From NCBI GenBank assembly GCA_026003335.1, contig BPHB01000001.1:186001-250000 (forward strand): 64,000 bases of DNA, written 5' to 3'. The position numbers and the translations under genes were made by a program. The DNA comes from Chitinophagales bacterium (GTDB lineage Bacteria; Bacteroidota; Bacteroidia; Chitinophagales; CAIOSU01). Of the stretch, positions 37,083 through 44,701 are shown in pieces (positions within the stretch are counted from its first letter, which is position 1; the number at the start of each line of letters is the position of its first letter). The notes under the pieces are model-generated. The model was not told where the DNA came from. It saw only the letters and a program-made list of their open reading frames with translations, and ran no database searches.

Positions 37083-37517
37083 TTATCTCTTTAAATAGGT
37101 GCTCCCTTCCATAGTAGCTTCAGCTAATTCCTCAAGAGTGGTCCTTTCCAGCATCATCTTCAGTTCATTGCGTATCCTCGCAAACTTGTCATGTACCGGG
37201 CACGGTTGCTTCTCGGAGCATCTGGGTAAACCCAAACCACATCCTTTGTATATCTGATCACCGTCAATGGCGGAAACAATCTGTCTCAACGTAATGTGGC
37301 TCATCTCAGCAGGAAGAATACTGAAACCACCTGCCGGACCTTTGACAGACTCTACTATACCATTTTTTGCTAGGATTTGTAAAATCTTTGCCGTGAAAGC
37401 TATTGGGGAATTTGTGGCCCTGGCAATGTCCTTTAAGCTCACGCGATTGCCCTCTATGGATTGCATGGCTATATAAATGGTTGCCCGGATGCCGTATTCA
37501 CATGCCTTTGAAAACAT
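37083..37517 (-). CDS. Rrf2-family regulator (NsrR/IscR-like)
   Basis: 144 residues. An N-terminal winged helix (A-C-E-Y-G-I-R-A-T-I-Y-I-A, S-L-K-D-I-A-R-A-T-N-S-P, V-K-G-P-A-G-G-F) is followed by three cysteines (C-G-L-G-L-P-R-C-S-E-K-Q-P-C) able to hold an Fe-S cluster, as in NsrR and IscR. It lies just upstream of the globin/RIC set on the same strand. NO sensing is the best guess from context; an IscR-like role is the alternative. A dyad at 37586-37599, 70 bp before its start, may be its own operator. Confidence 0.88.
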   Translation of the reverse strand: MFSKACEYGIRATIYIAMQSIEGNRVSLKDIARATNSPIAFTAKILQILAKNGIVESVKGPAGGFSILPAEMSHITLRQIVSAIDGDQIYKGCGLGLPRCSEKQPCPVHDKFARIRNELKMMLERTTLEELAEATMEGSTYLKR

Positions 37518-37585
37518 CCTGTTAATTTAAAATTCTGACTGTGGTTTCTTCCGCCACAGGTAAAGATAGTAAGATCTTTTATTTC

Positions 37586-37599
37586 GGATAAAATTATCC
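37586..37599. promoter_or_regulatory. Candidate Rrf2 operator
   Basis: GGATAA-AA-TTATCC dyad 70 bp upstream of the Rrf2 gene. A half-site (GGATAA) also occurs at about 36998 upstream of the truncated-haemoglobin gene. Autoregulation is inferred from position. Confidence 0.35.
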
Positions 37600-38138
37600 T
37601 AAATAAATCTTTGCAGATTTTTCCATGCTGGATTTAATAATCAGATGATCATAGGATTCCAGGCGGGTATAAGTCGGCTGGAAGCCGTTAAAATCGAGCG
37701 TGGCGCTGTTATGGCGCAGGATGGCGGCTTCGCCAAAGCCATTCAGCGAAGCGTAGAGGCCGGTTAGCTGGTCTGCTGTTTGTTGTGCCCAGGAGCGGAG
37801 TTGTTCTGCTTCGCTTGCTCGGCATAAAGTTCGTCCAGGATCCTGGCGGTCTGTTCTGCCCAGGCTCTGAGCTTTGCGCTTTCTGATGGCGTCAAGGCTG
37901 TTGAACGTGAGGAGGTATCTGGCTTGTCCTTCGGAGAGTTTGGTGAGGTCGTCATAACCAAATTCGGTTTGTACAAAGTTAGAAAAATTATGTCCGAATT
38001 TGCTGATAAGTTTTTGAAGGGTGGCGGGGTGTTTTCCTGGTTCATTTGTGCCTGGTAGAGATATTTTCTGCGCTCCGGTGGTTGGCGTTAACGTAGGCAG
38101 TAGCTGCATCAATCTGGCTCGGATTAAGCCGTTGGAAC
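37594..38138 (-). pseudogene. Internally deleted second copy of the element's right end
   Basis: Read on the minus strand, three pieces match the intact element at 52.1-53.7 kb in the same order. The first is a start at about 38138 resembling the 204-residue protein (M-F-Q-R-L-N-P-S-Q-I-D-A-A). Next is the end of the phosphoribosyltransferase (A-T-L-Q-K-L-I-S-K-F-G). Last is the beginning of the transglutaminase-like gene (L-S-E-G-Q-A-R-Y-L-L-T-F through L-E-S-Y-D-H-L-I). About 100 bp around 37634-37733 is nearly identical to 52131-52230. Most of the first two genes is deleted. Here the second and third pieces are in one frame, unlike the intact copy. Confidence 0.85.
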
Positions 38139-38323
38139 ATGACGTTTTCACGCACACACAAACTCACGCCTAATCGGGTAGGAGAGTGGCAATTTGGCAA
38201 AAGTGTACGGAAGGATTATGGCCTTTCTGCGAAAAGTATTCAAGCTTCTGCGAATCGTTTATATCTCTGCGCCTTACTCTTGAGAACTTTGTAGCATTAA
38301 ATCATTAAAAGAGTAACACGGAA

Positions 38324-38920
38324 ATGACTACAAATCAATTTGGAAAAAAAGGATGGACACCCGAAAGAATAGGGAATTTAAACGGTAAAATCTACGTCAT
38401 CACCGGAGCAAATGCCGGTGCGGGTTTTGAAGCTGCCAGGATATTATTGAGCAAAGGTGCTGAAGTGGTTATGCTTAACCGTAATGAAAAAAAATCTGAG
38501 GAAGCAATCAGCAAACTCAAAGAACAAGTTGGTGCAAACGCTAAAGTTTCATTTGTAAAAATGGATTTGGCAGAACTTTCTTCGGTGCGCAATGCGGCAG
38601 AAGAAGTGAATGAAACTGTACCTAAAATTGATGCGTTGATTTGCAATGCCGCCATTGCACAAGTTGCAAAACAGGAATTTACGCCTGACGGTTTTGAAAG
38701 TCAATTAGGCATTAATCATTATGGGCACTTTTTGTTGGTCAATCTGCTTTTTGACAAAGTCGAACAATCGAAAGGCAGGATTGTGGTGGTTGGAAGCGAG
38801 GGTTATAAAATGGGACTGAAAACCATTCAGTTTGAAGACATGAATTTTGACAAGAATTACAACCCGATGAATACCTATTGCCATAGTAAGCTGGCCCAGA
38901 TGATGTTTGCCTGCGAATTG
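38324..38920 (+). pseudogene. Short-chain dehydrogenase, 3' truncated
   Basis: The first ~200 residues of an SDR oxidoreductase: the Rossmann motif I-T-G-A-N-A-G-A-G-F-E, a D-L-A-E-L-S-S-V-R segment, I-C-N-A-A-I-A, and the active-site Y-C-H-S-K with a preceding V-G-S-E. Homology stops after M-M-F-A-C-E-L, where the frame runs into unrelated sequence and stops at 38992. The substrate-binding end is missing, so function is doubtful. Confidence 0.8.
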
Positions 38921-39055
38921 CCGCTGCCTTGCTCATTATTTTTGTCAATACCCCGCTTTGGCGGGCGATCAGCGTCACCACCCTTGCGCTGATGGTCGTT
39001 ATTCTATTGATAGACGGCTTGGCTCATGCCAGAATTGAAGCCTATAAGGAACAAT
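38911..39055 (+). pseudogene. Fragment of a small membrane protein
   Basis: In the frame beginning CTG CGA ATT at 38911, about 48 codons read as two hydrophobic stretches with charged ends (A-A-A-L-L-I-I-F-V-N, L-A-L-M-V-V-I-L-L-I-D-G, ending A-Y-K-E-Q-L). It has neither its own start nor a natural end and is trapped between two other gene fragments. I do not recognise the family. Confidence 0.5.
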
Positions 39056-39526
39056 TACGATGCATGTTTCCATTGCATGGGCGTTTCGTCAGCCGGGATG
39101 AGTGAGGAAAAATACACTGAAATAACGTATGCCACCACAAAAGCTTTGGCTTCCACCTTATACGAGATAAATCCAGGCATAGTGTTTATCTATGTTTCCG
39201 GAGCTGGTACCGACAGCAGCGAAAAAGGAAATATGATGAGGGCACGGGTAAAAGGGAAAACCGAGAACATGATTTTCAATTTGGGATTCAAAGATGCTTA
39301 CGCATTTCGTCCGGGAGTCATTTTGCCGGAGCGTGGAATAAAGTCACGTTCATTATATAACGTGATGTATTTTATAACCCGCCCGCTTTTCTCATTGAGT
39401 AAAGGAATGAATTCGGTTACAACAACCACTAAGATAGGGAGAGCCATGATCAATATCTGTAATCATCCTCAGCCGTTGAAGCATCTTGAAGGCGCTGACA
39501 TAAATAAGGTAGCCGAGGTTAAGTAA
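39048..39526 (+). pseudogene. NAD(P)-binding epimerase-like protein, 5' truncated
   Basis: About 158 codons equal to the C-terminal two-thirds of a YbjT/epimerase-like Rossmann protein: F-H-C-M-G-V-S-S-A-G-M, E-Y-x-x-x-T-Y-A-T-T-K-A-L, V-F-I-Y-V-S-G-A-G-T-D, Y-A-F-R-P-G-V-I-L-P. The glycine-rich N-terminal nucleotide motif is missing. The apparent ATG at 39026 lies in the neighbouring fragment and is not a genuine start. Confidence 0.7.
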
Positions 39527-39538
39527 CAATACAGATAA

Positions 39539-40582
39539 ATGAACAGCAAACAATTCGGAGGAAAGATAACAGCACAATGGAAAAAAGAATATCAAAATTC
39601 GCCCAACTGGGAAGGCGGTTCGTTCAAGAATCTGATGCCCACTCAAACCGCAGTGAATTGGAGAAAACTGCCCGGTATTCTTTGCAAACAGATCAAAGGT
39701 CATCGGGAAGGCTACCCCAAAGCTGATTTGCCGCTGGCTCCGTTGAATAAAGAGCAATTCCTGCATCTCGCTTCTTCGGCAATGTTCGCGTGGTATGGCC
39801 ATTCCGTTTTGTTGATGCGGCTGAACAATAAAACCATTCTCATTGACCCGATGTTTGGCGAAGATGCCTCACCGATAGCGCCTAAAAAAACCATGCGGTT
39901 TTCCCGAAACACGTTAAAACTCATCGATGATTTGCCCGAAATAGATTTGATGCTGATCACCCACGATCACTACGACCATCTGGATTACGACAGCATTTCC
40001 AGGTTGAAACCAAAAGTGAAAAATGCCTTTGTGGCTATGGGTGTGAAAAGGCATTTGGCAAACTGGGGTTACGATAAAAAAATAATCCATGAGTTTGACT
40101 GGTGGGATAGTGAAACCTTTGAAGATATTCATATCACTTTCACACCTACACGTCATTTTTCAGGCAGGAGCATCACCTCATTAGCTAAATGTTTGTGGGG
40201 AGGCTGGGCGTTAAAAACATCCACAGAAAATATCTGGTTTAGTGGCGATGGCGGTTATGCTGTCCATTTTAAGGAAATCGGCAAACGCTTAGGACCTTTT
40301 GATATCGGTTTTATGGAGTGTGGTCAGTATTGCGTTGATTGGCCGCAGATACATATGTTTCCAAACGAAAGTGTTCAGGCTGCATTAGATGCAAAGATGA
40401 AAGTGGCTATGCCGGTGCATTGGGCTGGTTTTAATCTTTCCTATCAGCACAGTTGGTATGAACCGGCAGAAGCATTTGTTAACCATGCACGACATCACTC
40501 CTTGTCACATCTCACACCATCATTGGGAGAATTGTTTCAGGTAAGTGCCACTACCGGTAAATGGTGGCAGAATTATAAATAA
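39539..40582 (+). CDS. MBL-fold metallohydrolase (NAPE-PLD/UlaG-like)
   Basis: 347 residues. The metal-binding motif T-H-D-H-Y-D-H-L-D is preceded by the W-Y-G-H-S-V-L-L strand and T-I-L-I-D-P-M-F, and followed by T-P-T-R-H-F-S-G-R, F-S-G-D-G-G-Y and P-V-H-W-A. This matches the long-loop hydrolases related to N-acyl-phosphatidylethanolamine phospholipase D. The substrate is unknown. It starts 13 bp after the epimerase fragment and appears intact. Confidence 0.88.
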   Translation: MNSKQFGGKITAQWKKEYQNSPNWEGGSFKNLMPTQTAVNWRKLPGILCKQIKGHREGYPKADLPLAPLNKEQFLHLASSAMFAWYGHSVLLMRLNNKTILIDPMFGEDASPIAPKKTMRFSRNTLKLIDDLPEIDLMLITHDHYDHLDYDSISRLKPKVKNAFVAMGVKRHLANWGYDKKIIHEFDWWDSETFEDIHITFTPTRHFSGRSITSLAKCLWGGWALKTSTENIWFSGDGGYAVHFKEIGKRLGPFDIGFMECGQYCVDWPQIHMFPNESVQAALDAKMKVAMPVHWAGFNLSYQHSWYEPAEAFVNHARHHSLSHLTPSLGELFQVSATTGKWWQNYK

Positions 40583-40796
40583 TCTTACCCGCTTGCGCTT
40601 TGCAGTTGTCAATGCTGCCAACTGAGCGACAAGTAATTGAGTTAGTATTTCCGATAAGATCGGCAAGCTCCTGGTCGCTGTGCGTGCGGTAGTGCTGCCA
40701 GATAATTTCATCGCTTTGCTGCGTCCACTGAAAGGATTTTGCTGGCTGATTTAACTGCTGCCGGATGCGTTGACTGAGGGTGGTTTGCTGGGTCAT
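40551..40796 (-). CDS. SANT/homeodomain-like DNA-binding protein, probably truncated
   Basis: I choose the ATG at 40796 (M-T-Q-Q-T-T-L-S). About 81 residues; the core W-T-Q-Q-S-D-E-I-I-W-Q-H-Y, D-Q-E-L-A-D-L-I-G-N-T, R-S-V looks like a SANT/Myb-like helix-turn-helix used by phage and plasmid regulators. Its last 11 codons run into the 3' end of the convergent MBL gene, so its natural C-terminus may be lost. This overlap probably marks the left edge of the mobile element. Confidence 0.5.
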   Translation of the reverse strand: MTQQTTLSQRIRQQLNQPAKSFQWTQQSDEIIWQHYRTHSDQELADLIGNTNSITCRSVGSIDNCKAQAGKIIYNSATIYR

Positions 40797-40886
40797 GGTA
40801 AAACCTTTTGTCCAAAATTGTGATTGATTCTGCTGGGCGGCAAATTTTTTTGATTTTTTTAGCAAACACGTGATAGTTAATAACTA

Positions 40887-40932
40887 AAAATCACACAATT
40901 GCTAAATCAGGGATTAGCAATTACGTGATTTT
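40887..40932. promoter_or_regulatory. Long interrupted dyad
   Basis: AAAATCAC (40887-40894) pairs with GTGATTTT (40925-40932), and AATTGCTAA (40897-40905) pairs with TTAGCAATT (40914-40922), with a 2-nt internal mismatch and an 8-nt loop. That is 17 paired bases upstream of the SANT-like gene. It could be an operator, an attachment site or part of an origin. Confidence 0.6.
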
Positions 40933-41409
40933 AAGATATAACTATTACTGATTATCAACTGATTACAAAGGTTTACCTATCGCTCCTTTTGTATTTAAAT
41001 ACCTTTACTCACCTTATCTCAGAAAAAAAAACTTAATTACAAACCAGGGAGGTATGAGAGAAGGTGCGGAAGAGAGAAAGGAGGGTGTGGATAACTTTTT
41101 TTTTGGCGGAGGAATGGTGAGAAAAAGGTGAGAAAAAGGTAAGTGGATGCAGGCCTCCGGCCTGCTGTTTAAATAATGAGACAAGGTTGCCCACGCTGCT
41201 GAGAAAAGGTTTTAGAAATAGGGAAGGTGCGGAAAATTTTAAAAAAAAATCCAAAAGATAAGGGAGAAAAGGTTTTTTTTTCGATTTTGCCTTTTGGCGA
41301 AAATGAACCTTTTCTCAAAGCGGGAGGGGAGGAAAAAACAGAAACAATTGAACCCGCACGCATTATAATAATAAATAATATTTGACGTGTAAAAATTTTT
41401 TGTAGATTT
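40933..41409. other. Low-complexity purine-rich intergenic region
   Basis: No gene is evident. The + strand is strongly A/G-rich, with repeats of GAGAAAAGGT or GAGAAAAAGGT (near 41110, 41123, 41200 and 41263) and two copies of GAAGGTGCGGAA (about 41061 and 41223). The open frames on the minus strand are the complement of this purine run. Repeats of this kind occur around replication origins; that is only a suggestion. Confidence 0.5.
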
Positions 41410-41892
41410 ATGCCTATGGGCTTACTGGACGACTACAGCTATGAAAGCGGCAGCCTGGGATTGGGCATGACCCCGCGGCCTGCCCTGCAGCATCAGGAAG
41501 TGATGAGCAACCTGGTGACTAACCTGAATTATTTTGTTTATCCGCGATACAAAGCGATCAGCGAACCGGGTTTTTATGTTAACCGGCAGGAAATAGTACC
41601 GGATATCGGGGTATTTGCTACGCAGGGCAAAACTGATCCGCTGCAGTGGCGGCTGGTGATGTTCATTGAGATCGTGCGGACGATGCCGGAAGAAAAGCGC
41701 ATCAGACAAAAAGTGGAAAAGGCTTTGCAGAGTTTACATGTGCGGGAGGCGTTGATTTACAATTACAGGAAAAAGCATTGGGTAAAATGCACGGAAATAC
41801 CCGCTGACCAGCGGAAAGCAAAATCATCCTGGAGCGATGTGCTGCAGATTGACCTGGAGCCGTATGCGGAGCGGATTATTGTGAGAAAATAA
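41410..41892 (+). CDS. Uma2-like (DUF820) restriction-endonuclease-fold protein
   Basis: 160 residues. The pattern H-Q-E-V-M-S-N-L, I-V-P-D-I-G-V-F, F-I-E-I-V, a Lys-containing helix (K-R-I-R-Q-K-V-E-K-A) and V-R-E-A-L-I-Y-N-Y-R-K-K-H-W matches the Uma2 family, whose PD-(D/E)XK fold uses the D, E and K seen here. Activity has not been settled for most members. It is the first + strand gene of the element, upstream of the iteron-like repeats. Confidence 0.65.
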   Translation: MPMGLLDDYSYESGSLGLGMTPRPALQHQEVMSNLVTNLNYFVYPRYKAISEPGFYVNRQEIVPDIGVFATQGKTDPLQWRLVMFIEIVRTMPEEKRIRQKVEKALQSLHVREALIYNYRKKHWVKCTEIPADQRKAKSSWSDVLQIDLEPYAERIIVRK

Positions 41893-41933
41893 CGGTTTTA
41901 TATGAATGGCCTGGAAGGGGGTATAACAGCCAA

Positions 41934-42113
41934 GGTTTGGGGTAAGGTTTTGGCAAGGTTTAGGGTAAGGTTTAGGGTAAGGTTCAATGTGGCTTAACTC
42001 ATTGAATAACAAGGAAAAGTGATGATTCTGGCAAAAAACCTTACCCAAAACCTTACCTGGCGATTATGGAAGGTTTAGGGTAAGGTTTAGGGTAAGGTTT
42101 TGGGCGGTTTAAC
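41934..42113. repeat. Iteron-like repeats of GGTTTAGGGTAA
   Basis: Tandem near 12-bp units: GGTTTGGGGTAA, GGTTTTGGCAA, GGTTTAGGGTAA and GGTTTAGGGTAA in a row (41934-41980). Inverted copies follow at 42033-42058 (AAACCTTACCC type), and then GGTTTAGGGTAA twice plus a variant at 42072-42105. The direct-inverted-direct block, close to parA, resembles an iteron origin or a partition centromere. No replication initiator was recognised. Confidence 0.8.
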
Positions 42114-42246
42114 CTGATAATCCCATATTAATGATGGCAGTAATATGGTTAAAATTGGGCCAGAAAAAGGCAAAAAATGCCCGGAAAAGGGCAAAAAGGG
42201 CCGGAAAGGGCATTTTTGAATGGGGGATTCTTTGCTGTTGCAGGGA

Positions 42247-42269
42247 ATTACGTTGTAAATTAACGTAAT
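42247..42269. promoter_or_regulatory. Candidate toxin-antitoxin operator
   Basis: ATTACGTT-N7-AACGTAAT, perfect 8-bp arms, ending 19 bp before the antitoxin ATG at 42289. Antitoxins of this class usually repress their own operon through such a dyad. Confidence 0.6.
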
Positions 42270-42288
42270 GTTGCAGAAATTTACACGT

Positions 42289-42528
42289 ATGGAGCCAAAC
42301 GAGAAGAAAACAAAACTAACGCTTTATGTACGGGCACGCACGGTAAGCAGGGCCCGGCAAGCTGCGCGGAAATACAAAACCAGCATATCTGCGCTGGTAG
42401 ATGCATACATGGAAAGTCTGGAGGCGGCAGAGAAACAAGGCCGGTTACACCCGGTAATTGCCCGGCTGAGCGGAGTGATTGAAGCTAGGGTAAAAGCCGA
42501 TGAAATCGGAATGCCACGGAGAAAATGA
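42289..42528 (+). CDS. Antitoxin (DUF6364-like, ribbon-helix-helix)
   Basis: 79 residues from the ATG at 42289; an in-frame ATG at 42268 overlaps the operator dyad and is less likely. The N-terminal strand K-T-K-L-T-L-Y-V is followed by two helices with S-R-A-R-Q-A-A-R-K and S-I-S-A-L-V-D-A-Y-M-E, the arrangement of RHH-type antitoxins paired with PIN toxins. Its stop overlaps the toxin start by four bases (ATGA). Confidence 0.8.
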   Translation: MEPNEKKTKLTLYVRARTVSRARQAARKYKTSISALVDAYMESLEAAEKQGRLHPVIARLSGVIEARVKADEIGMPRRK

Positions 42529-42938
42529 AGCTGCTGCTGGATGCCAATGTGATGATTTCGGTGCTGGTTGCCAGCGAAAAGGAGCACATAACGGCTGTCA
42601 TGGCCACAAACATGGCCCTGGAAAAGTATGAGGTATTGCTGACGCCTGCCACTTTTGTGATCTGTCATTACTTTATCAAAAAGTATATCAAGCAAGCTGA
42701 AAAGAGAGAAAGGGTGATAATGGACTTAATACACTTTCAATATACAACAGAAAATGATACAATAATCAGACAGGCGTTGCAATCAGACTTTGAGGATAAG
42801 GAAGATGCTTTGCAGTATTACTCAGCCCTGAATGCGGGTGCAGAAATGATAATTACGTTTAATATAAGAGATTATCAGCCCTATGCCAGGCTGCCAGTGC
42901 TTCATCCCACTGAGTTTATTTTACTTGAAGGACAATGA
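42525..42938 (+). CDS. PIN-domain toxin
   Basis: 137 residues. PIN nucleases cleave RNA with Mg2+ held by conserved acidic residues; here L-L-D-A-N-V-M-I-S-V-L at the N-terminus, D-F-E-D-K-E-D-A-L-Q-Y in the middle and I-I-T-F-N-I-R-D-Y at the end supply them. Translationally coupled to the upstream antitoxin. Probably maintains the element in the host (inference). Confidence 0.88.
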   Translation: MKLLLDANVMISVLVASEKEHITAVMATNMALEKYEVLLTPATFVICHYFIKKYIKQAEKRERVIMDLIHFQYTTENDTIIRQALQSDFEDKEDALQYYSALNAGAEMIITFNIRDYQPYARLPVLHPTEFILLEGQ

Positions 42939-42981
42939 ACGTAGCTGTGGTGCAAAAGTGGTAAGAGGGGCAAACGGGTGT

Positions 42982-43011
42982 GTAACGATTTTTACGGACA
43001 AAAATCGTTAC
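42982..43011. promoter_or_regulatory. Perfect 12-bp dyad before parA
   Basis: GTAACGATTTTT (42982-42993) and AAAAATCGTTAC (43000-43011) are perfect inverted arms around ACGGAC. They end one base before the parA ATG, so binding or RNA folding here would block translation or transcription of parA. It could serve as an operator or a parS-like site. Confidence 0.75.
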
Positions 43012-43012
43012 A

Positions 43013-43798
43013 ATGACCAAAGTAATTAGTTTTTTGAACCGCAAAGGCGGCACAGGCAAAACGACCAGCGCCCTGTATGTGGCCACAGCGCTGCGCAGGA
43101 TGGGATTTCAGGAAGTGACGCTGATGGAAACTGACCGCAATTACAGCCTGGCCACGCTGAAGGCGATGCGCCAAGACAATGATGATTTGGAAAGTTATCC
43201 GGAGATCATCCAGACGAGGGATGCAGACATTGTGCGCATCATCGGGCAGTTGTGCCAGGCGATGAAAGATGTGGTGGTGGTGGATGGGGCGGCAAATATG
43301 AGCGCTGCGAGCCTGCGCGCCATAGCGCGGAGCAGCAATGTGATTGCCCTGCCATGCAGCCTGAGCCCTGCTGAGATCCTGGTCACACGAATGACGGTGG
43401 AGGATATCAGCGAGGACGCATTGCAAGCTGGAGCAGGGATGGTGTTGCTGCCGGTGCGTATCCACTGGTTTACGCAGCAGCGTACTATTGAGGCCGCACT
43501 GTCCGGAATAGGTGTGCAGCTGCTGCCGTTGTATGTACCCAACTTTAAGCAATACACCGATTTGCAGCGGTTGACGCCTGGAGAGTGTTATGAGATGGTA
43601 ACACGGGAGCTGTTACGGGTGATGAGCCGGCCGGTGCACCAGGTGCAACCTGTGGACAGTGGAACTGCTGTGCAGGTGATGAAACACTACAAAACATGCG
43701 TGCAATGCGGGGAAGGGTTTTGGGCAAAAAGTGCCAAAGCTGAATATTGCAGCACCGCCTGCCGTGTGGCGCATCACCGGCAGTTGGTTCGGGTATAA
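43013..43798 (+). CDS. ParA-family ATPase with C-terminal zinc finger
   Basis: 261 residues. The deviant Walker A K-G-G-T-G-K-T-T-S is at about 12-20, a D-V-V-V-V-D-G-A switch strand near 90, and L-P-C-S-L-S-P lies downstream. The last ~35 residues carry C-V-Q-C-G-E-G-F-W then Y-C-S-T-A-C-R, a CxxC...CxxxC zinc-binding tail not part of ordinary ParA. ParA proteins partition plasmids and phage-plasmids on DNA; the finger may replace a separate ParB or adaptor (inference). No ParB gene follows. The dyad before its ATG suggests autoregulation. Confidence 0.85.
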   Translation: MTKVISFLNRKGGTGKTTSALYVATALRRMGFQEVTLMETDRNYSLATLKAMRQDNDDLESYPEIIQTRDADIVRIIGQLCQAMKDVVVVDGAANMSAASLRAIARSSNVIALPCSLSPAEILVTRMTVEDISEDALQAGAGMVLLPVRIHWFTQQRTIEAALSGIGVQLLPLYVPNFKQYTDLQRLTPGECYEMVTRELLRVMSRPVHQVQPVDSGTAVQVMKHYKTCVQCGEGFWAKSAKAEYCSTACRVAHHRQLVRV

Positions 43799-43825
43799 AG
43801 GAAAAATGAAAGGTATGTTAAAGAA

Positions 43826-44036
43826 AGGCAGCAGGGTAAGCTGCAACATTCGACCTATACACAAAAAGAATCAGCGATGGCTGCGGCCGTCAAGGGTTTC
43901 TGCCCGGTCAGCCAGCGGGTAGGCGCAGAAACTTGCCTTGCCCTTGACGGCTGCCGGTGCAGGCACAACTTTGTATAGGCCGGCTGCTGCACGCGAGCCT
44001 GTGGTGTGGCTGTGCCGCGGGCACAGGCACACTGCG
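43826..44036. other. Highly structured intergenic region (two large hairpins)
   Basis: Nested inverted arms: CCTATACA (43854-43861) with TGTATAGG (43972-43979), GCCGTCAAGG (43886-43895) with CCTTGACGGC (43942-43951), and GTTTCTGC (43896-43903) with GCAGAAAC (43925-43932). A second hairpin pairs 44004-44016 with 44020-44032 (GTGTG-g-CTGTGCC and its partner, 12 bp with a G/G mismatch). No coding frame is supported. It could be a structured RNA, a single-strand origin or a packaging or recombination site. Confidence 0.7.
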
Positions 44037-44041
44037 GCCAT

Positions 44042-44082
44042 AAATGAAAGCATGACCCTGTTTCAGGGTGATGCTTTCATTT
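44042..44082. terminator. Bidirectional terminator-like hairpin
   Basis: AAATGAAAGCAT-G-ACCCTG (44042-44060) pairs with CAGGGT-G-ATGCTTTCATTT (44064-44082), 18 bp with a single G/G mismatch around a TTT loop. It overlaps the last codons of the 44063-44605 gene and can stop transcripts from both sides of this convergent junction. Confidence 0.7.
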
Positions 44083-44605
44083 GCCTGCGTGGCTTCATGC
44101 GCAGGGTGTGCAGCAGTTCGCTGGATGGATCATGACGGGCAAACACTATCAGTTTCAGCATAATAAAATGGCGGACATCTTCGTAATTGTACCACAGCAC
44201 ATGCTGGCGTAGTTGCGGATGAAACCAGTCGCGGTAAATCTGCATCATGTTTTTCTTGTATTTGTTAACCTGGCGCTTTATGCCGAAATGTTTTTCTACT
44301 GTTGCCAGGCGGTAATCAGGCAAGCGTGGTTCCAGTTTGCGCAGCAGCCGTAAGAAGTTGATGCAATGAAAATGCTGCCGGAAGGGGAAAGGAAAACGTT
44401 TTTCCAGCATGCCGAGGTCAGGGCCATATACAAAAACCAGGCCATTCACCGGGCGGAAGATGTGTAAAACGTCACTAAGTTCAATATTTAAATAAAAACA
44501 TTGGTGGATGGAAATGCTGCCGGTGGCGGTATTTTCATAGCCATAGCCGATGAGAAAAATACGCTGATTGGGAAACCATTCAGCATCCAGGAAAAGGTTT
44601 ATCAT
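44063..44605 (-). CDS. RNase H-like DEDD exonuclease domain protein (YprB-like)
   Basis: 180 residues. Acidic residues follow the DEDD order: L-F-L-D-A-E-W-F at the start, V-Y-G-P-D-L-G-M-L-E-K-R-F in the middle, and W-Y-N-Y-E-D-V-R-H-F-I-M-L near the end, with a L-A-T-V-E-K-H-F-G-I-K-R segment typical of the RNase H_2/YprB family. These are predicted 3'-5' exonucleases. It is read on the minus strand, convergent with parA, at the end of the element's long minus-strand gene run. Activity is inferred. Confidence 0.6.
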   Translation of the reverse strand: MINLFLDAEWFPNQRIFLIGYGYENTATGSISIHQCFYLNIELSDVLHIFRPVNGLVFVYGPDLGMLEKRFPFPFRQHFHCINFLRLLRKLEPRLPDYRLATVEKHFGIKRQVNKYKKNMMQIYRDWFHPQLRQHVLWYNYEDVRHFIMLKLIVFARHDPSSELLHTLRMKPRRQMKASP

Positions 44606-44701
44606 AGAAAAGTGCAGCAGGTTTTAAAATCACAAAAGCCGCCAGCAGGATGATGCAGGCGGCCTTTGTGAACCCTATGAACCCCAAAAAAATGAAAAAG
44701 G

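Noticed and set aside
41934-42113. GGTTTAGGG repeats as a telomere of a linear replicon
   Set aside because: They lie inside a bacterial gene region, occur in both orientations and are flanked by normal genes; an iteron-like role is more sensible.
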